Shown here: in pieces, positions 9,328-17,821 of the stretch | Layout of the letters: the number at the start of each line of letters is the position of its first letter | Position numbering within the stretch: position 1 is the first letter of the stretch | Source: Actinocatenispora rupis | GTDB taxonomy: Bacteria; Actinomycetota; Actinomycetes; Mycobacteriales; Micromonosporaceae | DNA length: 64,000 nt | Assembly: GCF_016861975.1 (NCBI RefSeq) | Contig: NZ_BOMB01000048.1 | Location: forward strand, 21,066-85,065 | Direction of reading: 5' to 3' | The notes under the pieces: model-generated | The model's input: the letters and a program-made list of their open reading frames with translations, nothing else | Told to the model about the DNA's origin: nothing | Databases searched by the model: none | Position numbers and translations under genes: made by a program

Positions 9328-9941
9328 CCCGCTACGACGTCAAACGGGAACTCCGCCCCTACTACGCGCCGCGCAACACCGACTGGGCGCTCGTCGACGT
9401 GCCCGCGCAGCGGTTCCTCGCCGTCGACGGCAGCGGCGACCCCAACACCAGCCCCGCGTACGCACGCGCGGTGCAGGCGCTCTACGCGGTGGCGTACACG
9501 GTGAAGTTCGCGAGTCGGAACGGGCTGGGGCGGGACTTCGTGGTCGGGCCGCTGGAGGGGTTGTGGTGGTCCGACCGGCCGGAGGTGTTCGTCCGGCGCG
9601 ACAAGGACGCCTGGTGCTGGCGGATGCTCATCAGCCAGCCGGACTGGGTGACCGACGACCTCGTCGACGAGGCCCGGGGCACGGCGCTGGCGAAGAAGGG
9701 CCTGCCGGCGATCGCCGACGTACGGGTCGCGGAGCTGGCGGAGGGCACCAGTGCGCAGGTCCTGCACGTCGGGTCGTACGACGACGAGGGGCCGGTGCTC
9801 GCCCGGCTGCACGACGAGTACCTTGCGGCGCACGGGTTGCGGATGACCGGGCGGCACCACGAGATCTACCTCGGCGACCCCCGCCGCACCGAGCCCGCAC
9901 GGCTCCGTACCGTCCTGCGCCAACCCGTACGACCGGCCTGA
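9324..9941 (+). CDS. GyrI-like small-molecule-binding domain protein
   Basis: 205 residues from GTG 9324, which overlaps the PadR stop (GTGA); GGAAAGG at 9311-9317 is the ribosome site. The sequence matches the stand-alone GyrI/SbmC-like family found beside PadR and MerR regulators (KRELRPYYAPRNTDWALVDVPAQRFLAVDGSGDPN near the start, and the C-terminal HEIYLGDPRRTEPARLRTVLRQPV). Such proteins bind or hydrolyse small cationic or cyclopropanoid compounds and sequester drugs. No membrane or signal segment is present, so it acts in the cytosol. The ligand is unknown. Confidence 0.85.
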   Translation: MTRYDVKRELRPYYAPRNTDWALVDVPAQRFLAVDGSGDPNTSPAYARAVQALYAVAYTVKFASRNGLGRDFVVGPLEGLWWSDRPEVFVRRDKDAWCWRMLISQPDWVTDDLVDEARGTALAKKGLPAIADVRVAELAEGTSAQVLHVGSYDDEGPVLARLHDEYLAAHGLRMTGRHHEIYLGDPRRTEPARLRTVLRQPVRPA

Positions 9942-9992
9942 ACCCGTTACGTACCAAGGGAACGGGCGTGCGGAACGTGGCGGTGCCGGTGA

Positions 9993-10008
9993 GGTTGTCG
10001 TGATCTTG
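9993..10008 (+). repeat. Short module shared by the flanks of the two AT-rich palindromic elements
   Basis: GGTTGTCGTGATCTTG stands here 14 bases before the palindrome at 10023-10083. A near-copy, GGTTGTTGATCTTG, stands at 44098-44111, 10 bases after the related palindrome at 44011-44087. The pairing suggests that the element is larger than the hairpin alone. Confidence 0.5.
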
Positions 10009-10022
10009 GTCGGCGTTTCGCT

Positions 10023-10083
10023 ATCGATTGTTCAATTGTGCACCTGTCCAACAATTGGACACGTGCACAATTGAACAATCGAT
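10023..10083. repeat. AT-rich palindromic element, copy 1, between convergent genes
   Basis: A 61-base almost perfect inverted repeat: 21-nt arms (10023-10043 and 10063-10083, beginning ATCGATTGTTCAATTG), one C/C mismatch, then an inner stem TGTCCAA/TTGGACA with loop CAA. It is only about 40% GC in a 73% GC genome. It lies between the GyrI-like gene and the oppositely oriented CGNR gene. It shares its ends and its centre (CAACAATTGGACA) with the element at 44011-44087. Possible roles are two-way terminator or a REP-like dispersed repeat. Confidence 0.85.
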
Positions 10084-10152
10084 TTGTGACGCCTCAGCGT
10101 GGCGCCCAACGGCGGACCCCCTCGCCCTGACGCTCTCGACCCGGCCTCCGGG

Positions 10153-10752
10153 TCAGGGGTTGTGGCGGCGGTAGTGGCGGGCGACGCGGGCGCGGTTGCC
10201 GCAGGACGGCCGGCACCAATGCTGGCGCGCGCTGTCGGCGACGAAGTACCGCACGCAGCGGGGTGCGGCGCAGGCGCGGAGCCGTTCGCGACCCGGGCCG
10301 GTGAGGAACGCGAGGGCGGCGCGCGCGAGGCCCGCGGTGAGCCGGGACCGGGCGTCGCCGCCCGTACCGCGCCAGGTGACGGTGGGTGCCGCGCCGTCCG
10401 GCCAGTCGAGTACGGGATGGACGGGGACGGCGGCGGCGGCCTCGTTGAGCCGGGTGACGGCCTGCTCGGGCGGCAGGAGCGTGGTGGCGTCGGCGCGGCT
10501 CGGCGGCCCGGGCCGTACGGCGACCGCGAACAGGCTGCGCGTGGCCCGCCGTACGGCGAGCACGTCGAGCCGGGTGGGTTCGTCGACGGTCGCCGGGTCG
10601 AGGCCGGTGACGCCGACGTCCTCGCGCAGCGGGTCGGCTTCGGCGCGCAGCCAGGCGGCGAGCCCGGCGAGGTCGGCGAGGTCGTCGGCGACGCCACCGT
10701 TGCCGTCGTGCCGGATCGTCGCGGCGAGCGCGAGCGCGAGGCGCTGGGACAT
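10153..10752 (-). CDS. ABATE-domain / CGNR zinc-finger regulator
   Basis: 199 residues from ATG 10752, chosen for the GGAGGAG just upstream; a longer open frame runs through the promoter. The N-terminal two thirds are an ABATE domain (putative stress-sensing, alpha/beta) and the C-terminus is the CGNR zinc finger: CAAPRCVRYFVADSARQHWC then CGNRARVARHYRR, with cysteines and His set for one zinc. Such proteins are predicted transcription factors in actinobacteria. It is divergent from a phosphodiesterase-like gene, with an inverted repeat between them that may be its operator. Confidence 0.9.
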   Translation of the reverse strand: MSQRLALALAATIRHDGNGGVADDLADLAGLAAWLRAEADPLREDVGVTGLDPATVDEPTRLDVLAVRRATRSLFAVAVRPGPPSRADATTLLPPEQAVTRLNEAAAAVPVHPVLDWPDGAAPTVTWRGTGGDARSRLTAGLARAALAFLTGPGRERLRACAAPRCVRYFVADSARQHWCRPSCGNRARVARHYRRHNP

Positions 10753-10800
10753 CGACTCCTCCGTACCGGCTTGTGGGTGGGTGGCCGCTCGCGTAGCGTA

Positions 10801-10831
10801 CCTAACGGTTTGATGGCTGCCAACCATTAGG
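10801..10831. promoter_or_regulatory. Inverted repeat in divergent promoter of CGNR regulator and phosphodiesterase
   Basis: CCTAACGGTT (10801-10810) and AACCATTAGG (10822-10831) are inverted copies with one mismatch and an 11-base spacer. It is the only AT-richer dyad in the 90-base divergent gap and is a candidate operator for the CGNR protein. Confidence 0.45.
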
Positions 10832-10842
10832 GGGATCGTGCC

Positions 10843-11589
10843 GTGCTGGTCATCGCGCACCTCAGTGACACCCACCTCGACAGTCACCCGCGTTCGGCCG
10901 AACGGACCGCGCGAGTGCTCGACCACCTGCACGCCCTGCCCCGGCCGGTCGACGCGATCATGATCACCGGGGACATCGCCGACCACGGCGACATCGCCGA
11001 GTACGAGACGGCCCGGAGGTTGTTCGACTCACCCGTGCCGGTGCTGCTCTGCCCCGGTAACCACGACGTACGCGACGCGTACCGGAAGGGGTTGCTGGGC
11101 GACGACCGCGGCGGCGACGACCCGGTCAACACCCGGTACGACGTGGCCGGCGCGGTGTTCCTGCTCGCCGACTCCTCCGTACCGGGGAGCGACGACGGGC
11201 ATCTCGACGACGCCACGATGGCCTGGCTGCGCGGACAGCTCGCGACCGTGCCGACCGGTACGCCGGCGTTCGTCGCGTTCCACCACCCGCCGATCGCCCT
11301 GCACCACCCCGTCATCGACCCGACCCGGCTACTGCCCGCCGAGCCGCTGGCCGCGCTGGTCGCCGAACACCCGCAGGTGGTGGCCGTACTGACCGGGCAC
11401 TTCCACACCGCCGCCGCGGGGACGTTCGCCGGGCGGCCGCTGCGGATCGCGCCCGGCGTGGTGTCCACGCTGCGGATGCCGTGGGAGGGCGAGGGTCCGC
11501 TCGCCACCCAGGCCCAGCCGCCCGGCGTCGCCTTCCACGTGTACGACGAGAGCGGTCAGCTCACCACGCACTACCGGGTCGTACCGTGA
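10843..11589 (+). CDS. Metallophosphoesterase, CpdA-like 3',5'-cyclic-nucleotide phosphodiesterase
   Basis: 248 residues from GTG 10843 with AGGGGGAT upstream. All metallophosphatase motifs are in place: SDTH at residues 8-11, GD at 43-44, GNHD at 72-75, FHHPP and GHFH for the two-metal centre. Length and order match class III cyclic nucleotide phosphodiesterases such as CpdA and Rv0805, so cAMP hydrolysis in the cytosol is the best guess, though many relatives act on other phosphodiesters. Its 3' end overlaps the convergent TOPRIM gene by 19 bases, so the two mRNAs are complementary at their tails. Confidence 0.85.
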   Translation: MLVIAHLSDTHLDSHPRSAERTARVLDHLHALPRPVDAIMITGDIADHGDIAEYETARRLFDSPVPVLLCPGNHDVRDAYRKGLLGDDRGGDDPVNTRYDVAGAVFLLADSSVPGSDDGHLDDATMAWLRGQLATVPTGTPAFVAFHHPPIALHHPVIDPTRLLPAEPLAALVAEHPQVVAVLTGHFHTAAAGTFAGRPLRIAPGVVSTLRMPWEGEGPLATQAQPPGVAFHVYDESGQLTTHYRVVP

Positions 11590-12194
11590 CGGGTCGGGTG
11601 CAGGTGGGCGAGCAGGGCGTCGAGCGGGTCGGGCAGCAGGTCCGGGTCGAGCGCGCCGGCGAGCAGCGCCGCGTACCGGAGCTTGCGGCGCGCACGGGTG
11701 CCGATGAACCGGCGCAGGATCCGTACGTCGGGCCAGTCGCGCTGGGCCGGCTGCCGCCGCAGCGTACGCAGCGAGCGGCCCTCGCCCTCGGCGTCGATGA
11801 TCCGCTCCACCGCCGGTACGCCGAGGCGCCGGATCAGCTCGCCCTCCAGGTCCTCGACGCAGGCGAAGAAGCCGAGCCGGGCCAGCCCGTCGCGGGTCAG
11901 CCCGGCACCCAGCCCGGTACGGGCCAGCGCGCCGGCCACCACGTGCTCCTCGCCCACGTCGTACAGGCCGGTGCGGGTGAGGCCGGGGTCGAGCAGGCGC
12001 AGGAAGTGCCCGAGGTTGGTGATGCCGCCCATCGGGACCACGGCGACGCCCTCCGCGCGCAGGTCACGCCCGCGCCGCGCGGCCACGATCGTCACGGCCG
12101 CCTCGTCGCTGTCCCCCTCCACCAGCACCGCGGTACGCGTGCCCGCCGGTATCCGCGCCGCCGCGGCGGCCACCACCTCGGGTCCGGCGTCCAT
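11571..12194 (-). CDS. TOPRIM-domain nucleotidyl transferase/hydrolase protein
   Basis: 207 residues from ATG 12194. Near the N-terminus AVLVEGDSDEAAV has the conserved Glu of a TOPRIM fold, with a Gly-rich strand (VAVVPMGGITNLGHFL) and DVGEE later as the acidic metal site. This is the small stand-alone OLD-like TOPRIM family common in actinobacteria, without the ABC ATPase half of true OLD nucleases. A nuclease or nucleotidyl transfer role is possible but unproven. It overlaps the preceding convergent gene by 19 bases. Confidence 0.75.
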   Translation of the reverse strand: MDAGPEVVAAAAARIPAGTRTAVLVEGDSDEAAVTIVAARRGRDLRAEGVAVVPMGGITNLGHFLRLLDPGLTRTGLYDVGEEHVVAGALARTGLGAGLTRDGLARLGFFACVEDLEGELIRRLGVPAVERIIDAEGEGRSLRTLRRQPAQRDWPDVRILRRFIGTRARRKLRYAALLAGALDPDLLPDPLDALLAHLHPTRHGTTR

Positions 12195-12246
12195 GACCCC
12201 ATCGTGCCCCGCCCCGTCGTACCGGCACCAGCGGCTTTCCCGCCGG

Positions 12247-12708
12247 TCAGGCGCGCGCCGGGCGGTACATGGTGACGTCGACCGGGTCCTCGTCCTCGAC
12301 GACGAAGCCGTGCCGCGCGTACAGGCGGCGGGCGGCACTGCCCTGGAGTACGACGAGGGCGACGGTGGCGCGGTCCTCGTCGGCGCGGGCCAGGACCGCG
12401 CGCAGCACGGCCGATCCGAGCCCGCGGCCCTGGTGTTCCGGCGCCAGGTAGAAGTGCTCCAGCCACCGGCGGCCGCCGGCGGGACGTACCGTGACGCAGC
12501 CGGCGAGCGCCCCGCCCACCACCACGAGCGACGTGTACCCGGGGGCGAACGTGTCACGCATCCGCTGGCGTACCCGGTGGTCGTCGTAGCGGCCGAGGCG
12601 GGTCAGGTCCGGCCGCATGACGGTGGCGCGCAGCTCGGCCAGCGCCGGTACGTCCGCGTCGGACGCCGGTCGGAACTCCCAGGTCGACGCCGGTGCGGTG
12701 GAGTCCAT
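12247..12708 (-). CDS. GNAT-family N-acetyltransferase
   Basis: 153 residues from ATG 12708. It has the GNAT signature: a beta-bulge strand LEHFYLAPEHQGRGLGSAVL, in which QGRGLG is the acetyl-CoA pyrophosphate loop, and a C-terminal LYARHGFVVEDE motif. The acceptor, whether amine, amino acid, antibiotic or protein, is not predictable. It lies 52 bases upstream of the TOPRIM gene in the same direction and may be co-transcribed with it. Confidence 0.88.
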   Translation of the reverse strand: MDSTAPASTWEFRPASDADVPALAELRATVMRPDLTRLGRYDDHRVRQRMRDTFAPGYTSLVVVGGALAGCVTVRPAGGRRWLEHFYLAPEHQGRGLGSAVLRAVLARADEDRATVALVVLQGSAARRLYARHGFVVEDEDPVDVTMYRPARA

Positions 12709-12784
12709 CGAGCCTCGCCGATCGCCGTCGTCGCATGCCGTCGCGAGCACGCTAGCCGCCCCCGGCGACCGGTTCCGCCGTGGG

Positions 12785-12930
12785 TCGCCGCACCGTGACC
12801 TCGCCCGCAACGGTCCCGGGCGGAGGTGGGCGACCAGCCCGATCACCGCCGGGTACGCCTGGTACACGGTCACGGTGGACGCCGTGCACCGGGCGCGGAT
12901 CTGGTACGTCGGCTCGGTCGCGCCGACCAG
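12785..12930 (-). pseudogene. Fragment resembling the N-terminus of a DUF4291 protein
   Basis: On the minus strand the frame reads EPTYQIRARCTASTVTVYQAY and then AVIG. This closely resembles the start of DUF4291 proteins (IRAxYDxxTVxVYQAYxPxIA). The expected following DRMSWIKPSFLWMMYRSGW block is missing; the frame turns into Arg-rich, uninformative sequence before reaching the GNAT start. No ribosome site or start is evident. I read it as a decayed gene remnant; the match is short, so confidence is moderate. Confidence 0.45.
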
Positions 12931-13004
12931 CCTGCGCCACCGGATCCCCGTGCGCCACCGACATGTCCGGGCGTCAGCGCGGGCCCCGGGCTCGTCTCCA
13001 CGGG

Positions 13005-14273
13005 TCACGCCCGCCGGCCCGACCCCACCCGACGGGTACGCCCGGCGACGGTGAGCGCGGCGGCCGCGGCGAGGGCGACCGTCGCCAGCGCGGAGACGAG
13101 CAGCGTGGCGCGCGCGCCGAGTACGGCGATCAGCGGGGCGCCGAGCAGCGTCCCGGCGGGCACGGTGACCACGACGATCGCGCTGCGCGCGGCGAGTACC
13201 CGGGGGAGGAGTGCCGGGTCGGTGGTGGCCTGGTGCAGGGCGAGGCTGGTGGCCGGGTAGGGGGCGTAGATCAGGCCGCCGAGCGCGTACGCGGGGAGTG
13301 CCAGCCAGCCGGGCGCGCCGAGCCCGATCGGCAGCAGCGCGAGCCCCCAGCCGGCGACGATGCCGATCGTGGTGGGCCACAGCGGCCAGCGCCGCAGGTA
13401 CCCGGCGAGCAGGCTGCCGGCGAGCGCGCCGATCCCGAACACCGTCCAGTACGTGCCGAGCAGGGTCGCGGAGCCGTGCAGGTCGGTGGCGACGTGCACC
13501 GGCAGCGCCACCTCGACCGGGCCGTACAGGGCGTAGAAGCCGACGGTGAGGGCCAGCAGGGCGAGCAGCCGCCGGTCCGCCCGGATCACCCGCCAGCCGG
13601 TACGGTCCGCCCCGGTCCCCGCCGTCGGTGCGGCCCGCCCACCCGGTGCCGGGAACGCGAACCGCATGGCCACGGCGAGCAGCAGGTAGCTGACGGCGTC
13701 CGCGCACAGCGGCGCCACCGGGCCGGCGACCGCGGCGAGCAGCCCGGCCGCGACCGGCCCGACGAGGATCCCGAACTGCCCGGCCGTGGACAGTACGGCG
13801 TTGCCGGCGAGCCGGTCGGCGTCCGGCAGCACCTCCGCGATCATCGTGTACTGCCCGGCCTGGCCCCAGGAGTGCAGCAGCGACGAGGCGGCCAGTAGCG
13901 CCACGTACCCGACGACCGGGAGCGTGCCGGCCAGGTACGCGACCGCGATCGTGCCGAACGCCGCGGCCCGCAGCGTCGCGTCCCAGGACACCAGCCGGGC
14001 CGCCGGGCGGGAGCGGAGGAACCGGCCGAACAGGGCCACCCCGGCCGCACCGGGCAAGGTGTACGCGGCGACCGCGAGCGCCACCCACAGGCCGCGCTGC
14101 CCGACCGGCGCCAGCCGCAGCGCCAGCCAGCTCACCCCGACCATGCTCATCCCGTCGCCCAGCGCCGACACCGCCACCGCCGGCAGTACGCCGCGGAGCG
14201 TGCGGTGGCTCAGCACCGGCCAGTACGGGGAGGACCGGAGCCGCCAGGGTCGCGTACGGGTGGCGCTGTGCAT
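13005..14273 (-). CDS. MFS transporter
   Basis: 422 residues from ATG 14273 with GGAGG directly upstream. About 12 hydrophobic helices are seen in two halves joined by a polar loop near residue 215 (PAPGGRAAPTAGTGADRTGW). The layout is that of the drug-exporter/enterobactin-exporter-like MFS group without a solute-binding partner; substrate is unknown and efflux is the best guess. It is divergent from the STAND regulator, with tandem GTGGGACACC repeats between them, so it may be that regulator's target. Confidence 0.88.
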   Translation of the reverse strand: MHSATRTRPWRLRSSPYWPVLSHRTLRGVLPAVAVSALGDGMSMVGVSWLALRLAPVGQRGLWVALAVAAYTLPGAAGVALFGRFLRSRPAARLVSWDATLRAAAFGTIAVAYLAGTLPVVGYVALLAASSLLHSWGQAGQYTMIAEVLPDADRLAGNAVLSTAGQFGILVGPVAAGLLAAVAGPVAPLCADAVSYLLLAVAMRFAFPAPGGRAAPTAGTGADRTGWRVIRADRRLLALLALTVGFYALYGPVEVALPVHVATDLHGSATLLGTYWTVFGIGALAGSLLAGYLRRWPLWPTTIGIVAGWGLALLPIGLGAPGWLALPAYALGGLIYAPYPATSLALHQATTDPALLPRVLAARSAIVVVTVPAGTLLGAPLIAVLGARATLLVSALATVALAAAAALTVAGRTRRVGSGRRA

Positions 14274-14342
14274 GGTGACCTCCGGGGAGTCGCTGCCGTC
14301 GCCGCCGGACTCTGCTCCGCGCCGGCCCGCCGGACCAGCGCG

Positions 14343-14362
14343 GTGGGACACCGTGGGACACC
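14343..14362 (+). promoter_or_regulatory. Tandem 10-bp direct repeat, candidate STAND regulator site
   Basis: GTGGGACACC occurs twice head-to-tail (14343-14352, 14353-14362), one helical turn apart, and TGTCCCA (14388-14394) adds an inverted half site. The reverse complement of the core (GGGTGTCCC) recurs at 16898-16906 upstream of the AhpD-like gene. The spacing suits a regulator bound on one DNA face. Confidence 0.45.
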
Positions 14363-14431
14363 GCGGCCACGCATTGACCTGCGGTAATGTCCCAGCCGGC
14401 GACGTGGGGCGGGCCGGGACGGAAGGTACGC

Positions 14432-16852
14432 ATGGATCCGGGCGAGGAACTGGCCGGCCGGCTGCGCGCCGTGCACGAGCTGAGCGGCCGCAGCCTGCGC
14501 ACCCTGGCCCGGGACGCCGGGATCAGTTCGTCCTCGCTGTCCCGGTACCTGTCGGGCCGGACCGTACCGCCGTGGTCGGCGGTCGTGGCGTTGTGCCGGG
14601 TGGTGGGGCGCGACCCGCGCCCGCTGCGCCGAACGTGGACGGCGGCGTCGCAGCGCCCGCCGGCCCCGCCCGCGCCGACCCGCCCCACCGGGACACCCGT
14701 ACGGGCCGCCGCGCCGAACCAGCTGCCGTTCGACGTCGCCGACTTCACCGGCCGGGAGCGCGAACTCGCCGAGGTGCTGCACCTGGCCGGTACGGCCCGC
14801 GCGGTGATCGTCGACGGGATGGCCGGCGTCGGCAAGACGTGCCTCGCCGTCCACGCCGCGCACCTGCTCGCCGACCGGTACCCGGACGGCCGGCTGCACC
14901 TCGACCTGCACGGGTTCACGCCGGGCCGCGAGCCGCTCGCCACCGCCACGGCCCTGCGTACGTTGCTGACGGCGCTGGACGTACCGCCGGGTCGGATCCC
15001 GGACGACGTCGAGGGCCGGGCCGCCCGCTGGCGTGCCGAGCTGGCCGAACGCCGGGTGCTCGTCCTGCTGGACAACGTGGCCGGCGTCGACCAGGCGCGG
15101 CTGCTGCTGCCCGGCGGCGGGGCCAGCGCGGTCCTGCTGACCAGCCGGAACCGCCTGGTCGGCCTGGCGGGCGTGCCACCCGTCTCCCTCGACGTACTGC
15201 CCGAGCGCGACGCCACCGAACTGTTCGCCCGCGCCGGCGACGCGGACCGGGAGGCCCGCGAACCCGAGGCCGTCGCCGAGGTACTCCGACTCTGCGGTCG
15301 GCTTCCGCTGGCGATCCGGCTGGCCGGCGCCCGGCTGCGGCACCGCCCCGGCTGGACCGTCGCCGTACTCGCCGACCGGTTGCGGGCCGGCAGCGACCAC
15401 TTCGACACCGCGTTCGCCATGTCGGTACGCCAGCTCGACCGGCCGCAGCGCCGGCTGTTCGGGCTGCTCGGCCTGCTGCCCGGACCGGACTTCGACGAGT
15501 ACGCCGCGGCGGCGCTCGGCGGGCTGCCGCTCGCCGGTGCCGCCGCGATGCTGGAGGACCTGCTCGACGCGCACCTGGTGCAGCAGCCGGCGGTCGGCCG
15601 GCACCGCCTGCACGACCTGGTACGCGAGCACGCCCGCCGGCTCGCCGCCACCGACCTGCCGGAACCCGAGCGCCAGCGGGCGCTCGCCCGGCTCCGCGCG
15701 TACTACCTGCACGCCGCGGCCGCGGCGGACGGGGCGCTGCCGTTCCTGCACCGCAGCCGGCCCCCGGCCGGCGTACCGGCGCCGCGCGAGCTGCCGGTGT
15801 TCGACGGGCGGGACGCGGCGCTCGGCTGGTTCGACCGGGAGTACGCGAACCTGTTGGGGTGCTTCGATTCCGCGGTGGCGGCGGGCGACGACGCGCATGT
15901 CGGGCAGCTGCCCCGCTTCCTCCGCTCGTACTTCTTCCGCCGGGCGGGGACGGCCGTGCAGGAGCGGATGGTACTGGCCGCGCTGGACGCCGCGCGCCGG
16001 CTGGACGACCCGCTGCTCGTCGCCGAGGCCCGCACCGACGTCGGCTTCGCGCGGTACGCGGCCGGCCGCACCGCGGAGGCGGACGCCGAGTACCGGGAGG
16101 CGTCGCGGCTGGCCGCCGACGTCGGCGACGCGGGCCTCATCGCCGAACTCACCCTCCAGCGCGGGTACCTGCGGCAGGACCGGGGCGAGATCGGCGCGGC
16201 GATGGCGGAGTACCGGCGGGCCGCCGACGAGTTCGAGCGGGCCGGCCGCCCGATGGGCCGGGCGTACGCGCTGGCGTACCAGGGGTGGGCGTTGGCGCAG
16301 CTCGGCCGGTACGCGGAGGCGGCGGAGCTGGCGCGCGCGGCGCTGGCCGTACCGCACGGATCGGCGGTGTGGCCGCCGAACCTGACGGCGCTTGTCGCGC
16401 TCGGCGTGGCGGTCGCCGGGGACGATCCGGACGCCGCGGTCGGGCACATGTGGCACGCGCTGCGGCTCGCCCGCGAGGACGGCAACCGGCACAACCTGGC
16501 CTGGTGCCAGCACTACCTGGGCGTCGCGCTGCGCCACACCGGCCGGTACGACGAGGCGCTGGCGGCGCACCGCCAGGCGTTCGACGTACTGGCGGAGCTG
16601 GGCGAGGACCAGTGGGCGATCGACTTCCTCAACGGCTACGGCGACACGTGCCTGGCCGCCGGCCGGCCCGCCGACGCGGTGCGCTGGCACCGGCGGGCAC
16701 TCGACCTGGCGCCGCGCCTCGGGTACCGGTTCGAGGAGGCGCTGGCCCACCGGGGGCTCGCCGCGGCGCTGCGCGACACCGACCCGGCGGCCGCGGCGGG
16801 CCACGACGAGGCGTACCGCGGGCTGCTGCGCGAGCTGGGCGTGTCCCGCTGA
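14432..16852 (+). CDS. STAND-type regulator: XRE-like HTH, NB-ARC ATPase, TPR repeats
   Basis: 806 residues from ATG 14432 (GGAAGG upstream); an in-frame ATG at 14387 is less likely. Residues 8-65 are a lambda-repressor-like helix-turn-helix (LRTLARDAGISSSSLSRYLSG). Residues 96-350 are an NB-ARC-like NTPase: P-loop GMAGVGKT at 129-136, Walker B RVLVLLDN, GLPL-like GRLPLAIRLAG. The C-terminal 300 residues hold tetratricopeptide repeats. This is the AfsR/MalT-like STAND architecture, in which ligand or partner binding to the repeats drives ATP-dependent assembly. It differs from SARP/AfsR by having an XRE-type rather than OmpR-type DNA-binding domain. Neighbours suggest control of the MFS exporter and the AhpD-like gene. 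Confidence 0.88.
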   Translation: MDPGEELAGRLRAVHELSGRSLRTLARDAGISSSSLSRYLSGRTVPPWSAVVALCRVVGRDPRPLRRTWTAASQRPPAPPAPTRPTGTPVRAAAPNQLPFDVADFTGRERELAEVLHLAGTARAVIVDGMAGVGKTCLAVHAAHLLADRYPDGRLHLDLHGFTPGREPLATATALRTLLTALDVPPGRIPDDVEGRAARWRAELAERRVLVLLDNVAGVDQARLLLPGGGASAVLLTSRNRLVGLAGVPPVSLDVLPERDATELFARAGDADREAREPEAVAEVLRLCGRLPLAIRLAGARLRHRPGWTVAVLADRLRAGSDHFDTAFAMSVRQLDRPQRRLFGLLGLLPGPDFDEYAAAALGGLPLAGAAAMLEDLLDAHLVQQPAVGRHRLHDLVREHARRLAATDLPEPERQRALARLRAYYLHAAAAADGALPFLHRSRPPAGVPAPRELPVFDGRDAALGWFDREYANLLGCFDSAVAAGDDAHVGQLPRFLRSYFFRRAGTAVQERMVLAALDAARRLDDPLLVAEARTDVGFARYAAGRTAEADAEYREASRLAADVGDAGLIAELTLQRGYLRQDRGEIGAAMAEYRRAADEFERAGRPMGRAYALAYQGWALAQLGRYAEAAELARAALAVPHGSAVWPPNLTALVALGVAVAGDDPDAAVGHMWHALRLAREDGNRHNLAWCQHYLGVALRHTGRYDEALAAHRQAFDVLAELGEDQWAIDFLNGYGDTCLAAGRPADAVRWHRRALDLAPRLGYRFEEALAHRGLAAALRDTDPAAAAGHDEAYRGLLRELGVSR

Positions 16853-17001
16853 CCTGCCACCCCGTTTCCCGGCGTACGCGCAGGTCAGGGGTGTTGCGGG
16901 TGTCCCGGGGCGTCCCATCGGCGTGGAGCCGGCACGGGCCCGCGTGCTCCGCTCGTGCCGCACCCGGAACCACCGGGGCACGCACCGGAAGGAACGATCA
17001 C

Positions 17002-17457
17002 ATGCAGCCCAGGATGGGTAACCCGGCGATGGTGTTGCCGGCCGCCATGCAGCCGATCCAGGCCGTACTCGCGGCCACGCGGACGGGCGGCGTCGACGGC
17101 GAGACGCTGGAACTCGTACACCTGCGGGTCAGTCAGATCAACGGGTGCAGCGCCTGCGTCGACGGCGGCGTCAAGACGGCCCGCAAGGCGGGCGTCGCGG
17201 AGGACAAGCTGGCCACGGTCGCCGCATGGCGCGAGACGCCGTACTTCACCGACCCGGAGCGCGCCGCGCTGGCGCTGGCCGAGGCGGCGACCCGGCTGGC
17301 GGACCGGCCGGACGCCGTCGACGACGCCGTGTGGGACCGGGCCGCCGCGCACTTCGACGAGCAGCAGCTCGCCGCGATCATCCTCATGATCGGCATGACC
17401 AACCTGTTCAACCGGCTCAACGCCACCACCCGGCAGATCGCCGGCGCCTGGGGCTGA
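17002..17457 (+). CDS. Carboxymuconolactone decarboxylase family protein, AhpD-like
   Basis: 151 residues from ATG 17002 with GGAAGGAAC upstream. The AhpD-type redox site is present: Cys49-Ser-Ala-Cys52 (INGCSACVDGG), with the upstream Glu residues and no decarboxylase-specific extension. Proteins like this act as thiol-dependent peroxidases or disulfide reductases in the cytosol. It follows the STAND regulator gene by 149 bases in the same direction, with a GGGTGTCCC motif between them, and is closed by a hairpin. Confidence 0.9.
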   Translation: MQPRMGNPAMVLPAAMQPIQAVLAATRTGGVDGETLELVHLRVSQINGCSACVDGGVKTARKAGVAEDKLATVAAWRETPYFTDPERAALALAEAATRLADRPDAVDDAVWDRAAAHFDEQQLAAIILMIGMTNLFNRLNATTRQIAGAWG

Positions 17458-17464
17458 GGTACCC

Positions 17465-17493
17465 GGTGCCGGGTCGCCCGCCGACCCGGCGCC
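17465..17493 (+). terminator. Hairpin terminator after the AhpD-like gene
   Basis: GGTGCCGGGTCG (17465-17476) pairs with 17482-17493 over 12 bp, with one G-T pair, around a 5-base loop. It starts 8 bases after the stop. Confidence 0.75.
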
Positions 17494-17602
17494 GGGCGCC
17501 CGCGATGCCTTGCGGTACCGGGGATCCGGCCGTCGGACTCCCGGAAACCGTTGCAGCAACGGGGAAACCGCCCACCTGGTACGAGTGCGGCGCGATAAAC
17601 CG

Positions 17603-17631
17603 TTGCCCCGCGGGAACAGTCGTCCTAACCT
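17603..17631 (+). promoter_or_regulatory. Predicted promoter for leader ORF / tRNA array
   Basis: TTGCCC (17603-17608), a 17-base spacer and TAACCT (17626-17631) form a good sigma-70-type promoter, 42 bases before the small ORF and just downstream of a CCGTTG-type hairpin. Confidence 0.5.
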
Positions 17632-17673
17632 CGACGTTGCACAGAGCACGACGCAACGAAACGGAGCAGCCCG

Positions 17674-17796
17674 ATGTCCTTCCGGTCGAACCCCACGCAC
17701 CCGCAGCGCCCGGCGCTGTGCGGGCGTTCGACCGTGCCGTACCTGGGCGGCATCGAGCGGACCGGCACCGTCGTCGAGACGGGTGGGTGGGAGTAG
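17674..17796 (+). CDS. 40-residue leader ORF upstream of the tRNA array
   Basis: ATG 17674 has GGAG 10 bases upstream and reads 40 residues (MSFRSNPTHPQRPALCGRST..., ending GGWE) to TAG. It lies between a good promoter and a U-tailed terminator at the head of the tRNA array. I do not recognise the peptide. It has one Cys, a Pro/His-containing N-terminus and no membrane segment. It may be a regulatory leader peptide whose translation influences the terminator that follows, or an independent micro-protein. The coding call rests on the ribosome site and context only. Confidence 0.4.
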   Translation: MSFRSNPTHPQRPALCGRSTVPYLGGIERTGTVVETGGWE

Positions 17797-17821
17797 GACC
17801 GACGCGAGCCACGCGCCTGAG

